From contig CAUUGB010000032.1 of NCBI GenBank assembly GCA_963544615.1, forward strand, positions 1 through 6,743: a DNA stretch of 6,743 bases, written 5' to 3'. Shown one piece after another: positions 1 to 5,813 of the stretch; positions within the stretch are counted from its first letter, which is position 1; each line of letters starts with the position of its first letter. This DNA comes from CAUUGB01 sp963544615. GTDB lineage: Bacteria; Patescibacteriota; Microgenomatia; UBA1400; PJMF01. Below the pieces are notes generated by a model that was not told the DNA's origin, searched no databases, and saw nothing but the letters and a program-made list of their open reading frames with translations. The translations under genes were made by a program, and so were the position numbers.

Positions 1-573
1 GAGTCCTTGAGAATTGGTGGCGTCGAAGATTAATTCTCCCTGAGGAAACAAGGCTTTAATTTTTTTAATCAGGGTGACAATTTTGTTTTTAGGAAAGTAT
101 TGAAATACTCCAGCAACCACCAGTAAGGTAGGTAATAAAGTATTGATTTGTTTTGTCCATTCAAGTGAGAACATGTCTGCTGCAATCAACTTTTCGTTTT
201 TGCCACTGCCTAATAATTCTTTTCTTATTTTGATTACTTTGGGTAAATCTAGTTGGTAAAAATTAGCTTGGCTATTGTTAAGGCGATGATAAGCGGTTTC
301 TAAACCGGCACCTAAAAATACCACATTACCGTCACTGTGTTTTTGCAAAAACTTTTTGATTTTTTGATCAATCGAGTGTTGGCGACACACGCTGGCCATA
401 TAAAAATATTCATTGGAGTTGTTTTTAATTTTATCTATAGATAAATATGGTTTAAGTGACAACGCTTGGCGGTCATAAAAAAAATTAGGGAATTTTTCTG
501 AGGCATATATTCTGGCTGCTAGGGGAATATAGAGAGTTTGTTCTACTCCACTTAATAAGTCTTTTTTACTCAT
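1..573 (-). CDS. PPM1/LCMT/TcmP-type SAM-dependent methyltransferase, 3' end cut by window edge
   Basis: My translation of the minus strand is open from an ATG at 573-571 to the window edge, giving 191 residues; the C-terminus lies outside. The N-terminus (about residues 8-38, with EQTLYIPLAARIYASE and then FFYDRQA) matches the family's opening block, in which a TLxxPLxxR stretch is followed by a D-x-x-A. The SAM-binding glycine motif is VVFLGAGLETAYHRL (84-98). The acidic strand follows as YQLDLPKVIKIRKELL (106-121), the usual D-L-P-x-V-x-x-x-R-K block. LVVAGVFQYFP (151-161) and LIFDATNS (181-188) fit the later core strands. Members such as TcmP and LCMT methylate carboxyl or hydroxyl groups using S-adenosylmethionine; the substrate here cannot be deduced. 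Family members are usually about 270-300 residues, so roughly a third is missing. No Shine-Dalgarno sequence precedes the ATG. The gene lies downstream of the tRNA on the same strand, with its own candidate -10 box. The family call is firm; the role is unknown. Confidence 0.85.
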   Translation of the reverse strand, partial: MSKKDLLSGVEQTLYIPLAARIYASEKFPNFFYDRQALSLKPYLSIDKIKNNSNEYFYMASVCRQHSIDQKIKKFLQKHSDGNVVFLGAGLETAYHRLNNSQANFYQLDLPKVIKIRKELLGSGKNEKLIAADMFSLEWTKQINTLLPTLLVVAGVFQYFPKNKIVTLIKKIKALFPQGELIFDATNSQGL

Positions 574-597
574 ATATTTTTTTGTTCTTATTCTTTT

Positions 598-603
598 ATT
601 ATA
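598..603 (-). promoter_or_regulatory. candidate -10 box (TATAAT) for the methyltransferase gene
   Basis: A perfect TATAAT reads on the minus strand, with 24 nt between it and the methyltransferase ATG, which would give a leader of about 18 nt. No good -35 hexamer is seen at 16-18 nt; a TTTCAC sits closer, with a 14-nt spacer. The match is exact and well placed, but in AT-rich DNA such a hexamer can arise by chance. Read-through from the upstream tRNA promoter is an alternative. Confidence 0.4.
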
Positions 604-656
604 CTTTGTTTAAGATAGTGAAAGTGCCGCTTTTGGAGTTTTTTAATCAGTTCCAG

Positions 657-740
657 CGGAAGCGGTGGGACTCGAACCCACGATGGACTTGCGCCCGACA
701 GATTTCAAGTCTGTTGCCATAGCCACTAGGCGACGCTTCC
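657..740 (-). tRNA. tRNA-Ser (anticodon UGA)
   Basis: Read on the minus strand, the acceptor stem GGAAGCG (740-734) pairs fully with CGCTTCC (664-658), and 657 supplies the discriminator G. The D stem GCC/GGC encloses a loop containing the conserved GG. The anticodon stem ACAGA/TCTGT holds the loop CTTGAAA, with anticodon TGA at 707-705, which decodes UCA. A long variable arm, typical of serine tRNAs, forms GGGC/GTCC (one G-T pair) around a GCAA tetraloop at 696-685. The T arm is GTGGG, TTCGAGT, CCCAC. The layout closely follows the bacterial tRNA-Ser(UGA) plan. No CCA is encoded after the discriminator (CTG follows), so a CCA-adding enzyme must complete the end. Position 9 is C, where a purine is usual. 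The discriminator G agrees with serine identity. Confidence 0.96.
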
Positions 741-750
741 CTTAATAACT

Positions 751-756
751 ATTATA
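751..756 (-). promoter_or_regulatory. candidate -10 box (TATAAT) for tRNA-Ser
   Basis: A perfect TATAAT on the minus strand ends 10 nt before the first base of the tRNA, so transcription would start only a few bases upstream of the mature 5' end, leaving RNase P a very short leader. No recognisable -35 hexamer is present at 16-19 nt, and there is no TGn extension. The position relative to the tRNA is the main support. Confidence 0.5.
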
Positions 757-760
757 TCCT

Positions 761-774
761 ACTTATCTATAAGT
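761..774. repeat. perfect 6-bp inverted repeat between two divergent -10 boxes
   Basis: ACTTAT and ATAAGT are exact reverse complements separated by CT. The repeat lies midway between the outward-facing TATAAT boxes at 751-756 and 780-785, making a 35-bp near-symmetric block. It occupies the spacer region of both promoters, so it could be an operator for a dimeric regulator. AT-rich palindromes this short also occur by chance, and no known regulator site is recognised. Confidence 0.45.
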
Positions 775-776
775 AA

Positions 777-785
777 TGTTATAAT
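777..785 (+). promoter_or_regulatory. ftsH: extended -10 promoter (TGTTATAAT) for ftsH and the downstream operon
   Basis: A perfect TATAAT (780-785) is preceded directly by TGT, giving the TGn extended -10 form that can work without a -35 box; indeed no good -35 is seen. The expected start of transcription, about 7 nt downstream, falls near 791-793, only 7-9 nt before the ftsH ATG at 800. The mRNA would be almost leaderless. No other promoter-like site of comparable quality precedes the five-gene run. Confidence 0.55.
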
Positions 786-799
786 ATGTTCCTAATTTT

Positions 800-2908
800 A
801 TGCCCAAGACACATGATTATCTTATTAGGAGTACCCCGGTTGCCTCCGGAGACAATTCTTTGCCAGAAAAAAAGCCGGCGGAAAAAAAATCTCGTTTACA
901 GTCTACTCCGGCGGCCAAGACACCACGCTCCACCACTTCTTTGCCCCACAGTAAACCCACAGCCGACAGCATGGAAAACTCTCCTACCTCTGCCACTGCA
1001 GATACAGCCAAAAAAGAGCGCATTGTGATTGGCCCTGATGGGAAGCCGGTGCGAATTGTAGAAATGCATTTTGATTTTAGTAAAATTAGCAAAAATATTA
1101 TTCTTTTTTTGCTATTGTTTATTTTTGTTTTCCCCTTTTTGCTTTCTTTATTTGGCGCTGGAGTTAAAGAAGTTACTTTATCTGATTTTGCTCGCGATTT
1201 AGCTGCTGGCAAGATTGACAAAATTAGTGTGGCTGGTAATCAGTTGCGGCTTAACTATCAAACTGACAATAGTGCTCCTCTAGAAACCACCAAATATATT
1301 GTTTACAAAGAAAGCAATCAAACCGCCCTAGATTTAGTTAAAGCTGCCGGAGTAGATTTAGCAGCCATAAATTTAGAAATTAAAGATATTAGTTGGGGGC
1401 AGTTAATTAGTGAACTTTTTTTTAGCTTTTTGCCCATCATTTTGATGGCAGGTTTTTTCTTATTTATCTTTCGTCAAGGTAAAAGTGGGATTGGCATGGA
1501 TATTTTTGGTATGGGTAAAAGTAAGGCAAAAATTTTTGTCAAAGGTAAACAAAGTGTCCGTTTTGCTGACGTGGGTGGTATGCCAGAAGCGAAAAAAGAG
1601 TTAGAAGAAATTGTTGATTTTCTCAAAAATCCTCGTAAATATCAAAAAGTTGGTGCCCGCACCCCAAAGGGGGTTTTACTGGTTGGTCCTGCTGGAACAG
1701 GTAAGACTTTATTAGCTCGAGCTGTAGCTGGCGAAGCGGGAGTGCAGTTTCTTTCTATTGCTGGCAGTGAATTTATGGAAATGTTAGTTGGGGTGGGTGC
1801 CTCGCGAGTACGCGACCTTTTTGATACTGCCAAAAAAACCTCTCCCTCAATTATTTTTATTGATGAAATTGACGCCATTGGTAGAATGCGCTCAGGTGGG
1901 GGTATTAATAGTCACGATGAGCGTGAACAAACTCTTAACCAAATTTTGGTAGAAATGGATGGCTTTAGTCAACACGACAATGTGATTGTTATTGCCGCTA
2001 CCAATCGTGCTGATATGCTTGATCCTGCTTTGGTTAGGCCGGGTCGCTTTGATCGGCGGGTGTTTGTTAATTTGCCTGATTTAGATGAAAGACGCTTTAT
2101 TATTAATATTCATAAAAAAGGCAAACCTTTTGTTAGTGATCTTGATTGGGAGCAAGTGGCTAAAATGACCACTGGTTTTTCTGGTGCAGACTTAGAAAAT
2201 ATGCTCAATGAAGCGGCAATTAACATTGTGCGTGATAACAGGGAAGCAATTACTCTTGCTGATCTTTCGGACTCAGCACTTAAAGTTAAGTTAGGACCGA
2301 GTAAAAAACGTTTAACAGATGAGTACGAGCGGAAGATGACTGCTTATCATGAAGCTGGTCATGCTTTGGTATCGCACTTGTTGCCATTTGCCGATGAAGT
2401 CTCGCGAATTTCCATTATTTCTCGTGGTGCTGCTTTGGGTTATACCATTACACCTCCTAACCGCGATAAAATGCAAACTACCAAAAATGAGCTTTTAGAT
2501 GAAATGTCAGTACTTTTGGGCGGCAGAGCGGCGGAAGAATTAGTTTTTGGTGAGATGACTGTGGGAGCAAGTAGCGATATTTCCAGAGCTACCAAAATTG
2601 CGCGGAAAATGGTAGAAGAATGGGGCATGAGTACTTTAGGTCCAATTTTTTTAGCCCCTCAATATGAGGATAGTGATTATGCTCGTATTTATGATGAACC
2701 CAGAACAATTTCTGCACAACTTAAATCTCAGGTAGATGCTCAGGTACAAGCTTTGGTGAACACTGCCTTTCAAAAAACCACTACATTACTTAAAAAACAT
2801 CGCTCTCTCTTAGATAAAATTTCCTTAGTGCTTTTAGAAAAAGAAACCCTAGAAGGTGAAGAATTTACGGCGTTGGTGGGTATCAAGAAAGTCACTCGTC
2901 CGTCATGA
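800..2908 (+). CDS. ftsH: ATP-dependent membrane zinc metalloprotease FtsH
   Basis: FtsH is a hexameric inner-membrane AAA+ protease that extracts and degrades damaged membrane proteins and selected soluble regulators. Over 702 residues the order is: a Ser/Thr/Pro/Lys-rich tail (1-88); TM1 (about 99-118); the extracytoplasmic FtsH domain (about 119-200); TM2 (about 203-225); the AAA+ module (about 254-500); and the M41 peptidase (about 505-695). Visible motifs are Walker A GPAGTGKT (296-303), Walker B IIFIDEIDAI (351-360), the second region of homology with arginine fingers R413 and R416, zinc ligands HEAGH (517-521) and D593. All catalytic residues are present, so it should be active. Two positions depart from the common consensus: A298 (usually Pro) and L329 in the pore loop (Phe in E. 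coli). The ATG at 800 is chosen because it follows the promoter closely; in-frame Met58 and Met89 are alternatives that would remove most of the tail. No Shine-Dalgarno is present. The stop overlaps the next gene as ATGA. Confidence 0.97.
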   Translation: MPKTHDYLIRSTPVASGDNSLPEKKPAEKKSRLQSTPAAKTPRSTTSLPHSKPTADSMENSPTSATADTAKKERIVIGPDGKPVRIVEMHFDFSKISKNIILFLLLFIFVFPFLLSLFGAGVKEVTLSDFARDLAAGKIDKISVAGNQLRLNYQTDNSAPLETTKYIVYKESNQTALDLVKAAGVDLAAINLEIKDISWGQLISELFFSFLPIILMAGFFLFIFRQGKSGIGMDIFGMGKSKAKIFVKGKQSVRFADVGGMPEAKKELEEIVDFLKNPRKYQKVGARTPKGVLLVGPAGTGKTLLARAVAGEAGVQFLSIAGSEFMEMLVGVGASRVRDLFDTAKKTSPSIIFIDEIDAIGRMRSGGGINSHDEREQTLNQILVEMDGFSQHDNVIVIAATNRADMLDPALVRPGRFDRRVFVNLPDLDERRFIINIHKKGKPFVSDLDWEQVAKMTTGFSGADLENMLNEAAINIVRDNREAITLADLSDSALKVKLGPSKKRLTDEYERKMTAYHEAGHALVSHLLPFADEVSRISIISRGAALGYTITPPNRDKMQTTKNELLDEMSVLLGGRAAEELVFGEMTVGASSDISRATKIARKMVEEWGMSTLGPIFLAPQYEDSDYARIYDEPRTISAQLKSQVDAQVQALVNTAFQKTTTLLKKHRSLLDKISLVLLEKETLEGEEFTALVGIKKVTRPS

Positions 2909-3870
2909 AGCAGTCGGCTATGAGCTTAAATCAAGCAGAGCAGACTTTTTTAATCATTGACGGTCATGCTTTAATTTATCGCTCTTTCCACGCTTTCCCC
3001 CCCTTAACCACCAATAGTGGTGAGCTGGTGGGGGCGGTTTATGGTTTTTTGCGTGTTTTACTCACAGTCCTTAAACAAGTGGAACCAAGTCATTGGTTAG
3101 TGGCTTTTGATCATCCTGCGCCCACTAAAAGAAAATTAGCTTTTGATTTTTACAAAGCTAATCGTCCCGAAATGCCTCAAGAATTGCGCTCTCAAGTGTC
3201 TTTAATTGAAGAGGCCGTAGTCCATTTGGGTATTCCTGAATATAAAATTGCTGGGATTGAAGCAGATGATATTATCGGTACTGTAGCTAAATTAGCAGTA
3301 AAATCTGGAGTGGGAGCAGTGCGAATTTTAACTGGAGATAAAGATAGTTTTCAATTAGTTGACGAACATATTCATGTTTTGGTACCTAATGTGGGGCGAG
3401 CTAAAAACAAAGGTGACAAAAGTGCTTTGATTGAATATGGGCCAGCTCTGGTAGAGCAAAAAATGGGGGTATCTCCCCAGTACATTGTTGATTTTAAGGC
3501 ATTAGCGGGAGATAGTTCAGATAATATTACTGGAGTACCAGGAATTGGAGCAAAAACTGCGGCTGCTTTAATTCAAAAATATGGCAGTGTAGAGCATATC
3601 TATCAACTTTTAGATCAAGAATTATTAGAAAAAGAAAAATCAGGTGTCTTATCTAAATTGAGTGCTGGTAGACAGTCAGCAATGGTGAGTAAACAATTAG
3701 CTACCATTGATGTGCAAGTAGAATTAGATTTTAATTTAGATAATTGTCGTGTGGGCGGTTATCAAAAAGAGCAAATGTACCAGTTTTTACAGCGCCTTGG
3801 TTTTACTTCTTTATTAAAATTACTGCCAGCAGATGATTTTGATTTAGATCTCCAGCAGACTTTATTTTAA
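2905..3870 (+). CDS. free-standing 5'-3' exonuclease / flap nuclease (PolA N-terminal domain type)
   Basis: This 321-residue protein matches the 5'-nuclease domain of bacterial DNA polymerase I, which removes RNA primers and DNA flaps during Okazaki-fragment maturation and repair using two metal ions. Conserved acidic residues are visible in order: D19 (FLIIDGHALIYR), D69 (VAFDHPAPTKRK), E119/D121/D122 (GIEADDIIGT), D145/D147 (TGDKDSFQL) and D203/D206 (ALAGDSSDN). The basic YKANRP (83-88) and the helix-hairpin-helix GVPGIGAKTAAALIQKYG (210-227) follow. The protein stops where PolA would continue into its proofreading-like and polymerase domains; no polymerase sequence follows, so this is a complete stand-alone form, not a truncation seen here. 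The last five residues, QQTLF after an acidic stretch, resemble a beta-clamp-binding motif. The start overlaps the ftsH stop by 4 nt, implying coupled translation; Met6 is a possible alternative start. No Shine-Dalgarno is seen. Confidence 0.93.
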   Translation: MKQSAMSLNQAEQTFLIIDGHALIYRSFHAFPPLTTNSGELVGAVYGFLRVLLTVLKQVEPSHWLVAFDHPAPTKRKLAFDFYKANRPEMPQELRSQVSLIEEAVVHLGIPEYKIAGIEADDIIGTVAKLAVKSGVGAVRILTGDKDSFQLVDEHIHVLVPNVGRAKNKGDKSALIEYGPALVEQKMGVSPQYIVDFKALAGDSSDNITGVPGIGAKTAAALIQKYGSVEHIYQLLDQELLEKEKSGVLSKLSAGRQSAMVSKQLATIDVQVELDFNLDNCRVGGYQKEQMYQFLQRLGFTSLLKLLPADDFDLDLQQTLF

Positions 3871-4622
3871 TGATGAAATGGCAAACTTTGCAACACCATT
3901 TAGATGAGTATTTACAACTTCAAGTTTGGCAGCAAATTGATGTTTCTGAAAATGGTTTGCAAATTCAACCTCGCTTTGCTCAAGTTCAAAAAATTGCTTT
4001 AGCAGTTGACGCTAATTTATTAACGGCTAAATTAGCAGTCCAAGCTCAAGCAGATTTACTCATTGTCCATCATGGTTTGTTTTGGCATGACAGTCAACCT
4101 TTAGTGGGGCTAGCTTATCAGCGTTTAGCATATTTTTTACAACATGGTTTAGGACTTTATGCTTGCCACTTGCCTCTCGATGCTCATCAAGTTTTGGGTC
4201 ATAATACGCTTTTAGCTCAAAAACTTTGTTTGCAAGAAATTAGGGATTTAGATATTGGCGTGATGGGTAAGCTGCCGCAACCATTAAAGCTGACTGAAAT
4301 TAAACAATTGCTGCAAGTGCCTGCTAAGCAACCTACATTAGAATTGTTATTTAATCAGCAATTAATTACCAAAGTGGGCATTATTAGTGGTGCTGCTGGT
4401 AAATTAACTTATTTGCAGCAGGCCAAAGACGCGGGGGTTGATTTATTTATTACTGGTGAAGTAGGACATGTGGGTTGGCAAATTGCCCGTGACTTAAAAC
4501 TCAATCTGCTTTGTTTGGGTCATTATTGGACAGAAACTTTTGGAGTTAAGGCATTGGGAGACTATTTACAGAAAAAATTTTCTTTGCCAACCAAATTTAT
4601 CTCGGCTAATACTTACTTGTAA
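3870..4622 (+). CDS. Nif3/YbgI-like dinuclear metal centre protein
   Basis: The 250-residue product belongs to the Nif3 family (COG0327), toroidal hexamers that hold two metal ions per subunit; annotated as GTP cyclohydrolase type 2-like, but the physiological role is unsettled. Family signatures are ENGLQI (27-32), LLIVHHGLFW (63-72) with metal ligands H67 and H68, YACHLPLDAHQVLGHN (97-112) with D104, the GAAG turn (174-177), and the C-terminal block FITGEVGH (193-200) followed by CLGHYWTETFG (215-225) with ligands H218 and E222. The expected set of five ligands is complete. It is the short form; longer homologues such as Bacillus YqfO carry an inserted domain of about 120 residues that is absent here. 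Glutamine is abundant (28 of 250 residues). The start codon shares its A with the TAA stop of the exonuclease gene (TAATG), typical of reinitiation; Met2 is an equally good start. Confidence 0.93.
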   Translation: MMKWQTLQHHLDEYLQLQVWQQIDVSENGLQIQPRFAQVQKIALAVDANLLTAKLAVQAQADLLIVHHGLFWHDSQPLVGLAYQRLAYFLQHGLGLYACHLPLDAHQVLGHNTLLAQKLCLQEIRDLDIGVMGKLPQPLKLTEIKQLLQVPAKQPTLELLFNQQLITKVGIISGAAGKLTYLQQAKDAGVDLFITGEVGHVGWQIARDLKLNLLCLGHYWTETFGVKALGDYLQKKFSLPTKFISANTYL

Positions 4623-4640
4623 GTTGGAAATTGCGATATA

Positions 4641-5813
4641 ATGCTTGACGTGCATAAATATTTAATTGGTGTGGATGCCAGACTTTGTGGTAGTGCTCAT
4701 GCTGGTTTGGGTAGATATATTAAAAATTTATGCTTGCGCTTGCCTTTTTTTCTGCCGAAAAATTATCAATTGGTGTATTTTTTTGACGATAAAAAACAAT
4801 GGAGTGAAGTTTTACTGGCTCTACCAACTCTTAATTATTCTCCCAACCTTAAAGTATCAGAAATTTTTTCGCGGATTAAAATTGTGATTGCTCCCATTAC
4901 TCATTATACTTTTGCTGAGCAGTGGCGCCTGCCTGCTATTTTTACTGCAGAAAAACTTGATTTATTACATGTACCGCATTTTAATTTACCTGTTTTGTCT
5001 CGAACTAAAAAAATTGTTTTAACCATTCACGATTTACTTTGGCATCAAAAAAAAGGTTTGCAGATGACCACTCTTAAGAGTTGGCAATACTATCTTAAAC
5101 ATTTTGTCTATTTATGGGTAGTGCGCCTCGCAGTTGCTAGAGCTTATAAAATTATTACTCCCAGCAAAATTAGCAGTCAGGTAATTACCAAATTTTATCC
5201 GCAAGCTCAAAATAAAATTGCGGTGATTTACAATGGGGTGAATAATTTTGCCACTTGTCAAAGTGTGGCTCCAGTGCCGAGTTTACCAGCTCATTTTTTG
5301 CTTTATGTCGGCTCACTTTATCCCCATAAAAATTTACAACTCATTTTGGCAGCCTTAAAAAGGAGGAAGCAGTTACAATTGGTAATTGTGAGTGCTCGCG
5401 ATGCTTTTTGGCAAAAACTCAAAGAGCAAATTAAACAAGAAAAATTAACCCAGCGAGTAATTTTTTTAGGACACGTGAGTGATGAAAAACTTAAATATCT
5501 TTATTTGCATGCGGATTGCTTGGTGCAACCATCACTGTCTGAGGGATTTGGTTTAACTGGAGTGGAGGCCATGTCGCTTGGCTGTAAAGTTTTGGCTTCT
5601 AATATTGCTGTTTTTCGCGAAATATACGGTAGGGCATATTTTGCTTTTAACCCTTTGTCACTAGAGAGTTTTTTGCAGTCTTTAGATAAATGTTTACAAG
5701 CTAATAAAAACACTTACCAACATGTTGCCAGTAAACAAGCTAGTCTTTACCATTGGGATAAGATGACAAAACAAGTAGCCAAACTTTATCAGCAAGTTTT
5801 ATCATATGCCTAA
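4641..5813 (+). CDS. GT4-type (group 1) glycosyltransferase
   Basis: The 390-residue product has the two-Rossmann GT-B layout of retaining GT4 glycosyltransferases, which move a sugar from a nucleotide donor onto a glycan or lipid acceptor at the cytoplasmic face of the membrane. The N-terminal half opens with YLIGVDAR (7-14) and a glycine-rich GLGRYIKNL (22-30), then LLHVPHFNLP (108-117) and TIHDLLWH (128-135). The C-terminal donor-binding half begins FLLYVGSLYPHKNL (219-232), with K230 in the usual phosphate-contact position, and carries the EX7E pair E301 and E309 in SLSEGFGLTGVEAMSLG. Length is normal. The gene begins 18 nt after the Nif3 stop and ends inside the next glycosyltransferase gene. 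Donor and acceptor cannot be read from sequence; mannosyl- or rhamnosyl-transferase naming would be a guess. No signal peptide or clear membrane segment is evident; the stretch around 152-166 is hydrophobic but interrupted. The start has no Shine-Dalgarno. Confidence 0.92.
   Translation: MLDVHKYLIGVDARLCGSAHAGLGRYIKNLCLRLPFFLPKNYQLVYFFDDKKQWSEVLLALPTLNYSPNLKVSEIFSRIKIVIAPITHYTFAEQWRLPAIFTAEKLDLLHVPHFNLPVLSRTKKIVLTIHDLLWHQKKGLQMTTLKSWQYYLKHFVYLWVVRLAVARAYKIITPSKISSQVITKFYPQAQNKIAVIYNGVNNFATCQSVAPVPSLPAHFLLYVGSLYPHKNLQLILAALKRRKQLQLVIVSARDAFWQKLKEQIKQEKLTQRVIFLGHVSDEKLKYLYLHADCLVQPSLSEGFGLTGVEAMSLGCKVLASNIAVFREIYGRAYFAFNPLSLESFLQSLDKCLQANKNTYQHVASKQASLYHWDKMTKQVAKLYQQVLSYA

Noticed and set aside
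627..659. CCGCT...AGCGG inverted repeat just after the tRNA on the minus strand, with an inner GGA/TCC pairing, considered as a terminator.
   Set aside because: The stem borrows bases from the tRNA acceptor arm, the inner pairing is broken by an AAA bulge with a large loop, and no T-run follows on the minus strand.
786..1028. An 80-codon open frame starting directly after the ftsH TATAAT box, in another frame over the FtsH tail; runs of 7 and 8 adenines (867-873, 882-889) would allow a -1 slip from it into the ftsH frame.
   Set aside because: The predicted peptide has no recognisable domain, and the frame is open mainly because the region is locally GC-rich. The slippery runs alone, without a downstream stimulatory structure that I can see, do not support programmed frameshifting.
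817..1221. A 134-codon open frame on the minus strand opposite the ftsH N-terminus.
   Set aside because: It is antisense to a confident gene and matches nothing recognisable; explained by composition of the FtsH tail.
2905..2910. TGA read as glycine (the alternative code of Gracilibacteria and SR1).
   Set aside because: No conserved gene here contains an internal in-frame TGA, and the only relevant TGA ends ftsH exactly at an ATGA overlap with the next gene, as a normal stop would.
4637..4642. TATAAT overlapping the start codon of the first glycosyltransferase gene, a possible internal promoter for a leaderless GTG start at 4650.
   Set aside because: There is no TGn extension and no -35 hexamer at a proper distance, and the hexamer is partly forced by the ATG itself. 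A GTG start at 4650 would fit the protein, but nothing else supports it.
5047..5054. Run of eight adenines inside the first glycosyltransferase gene, a possible phase-variation tract.
   Set aside because: The frame is intact on both sides and A-runs of this size are expected in such AT-rich coding sequence; no sign of switching.
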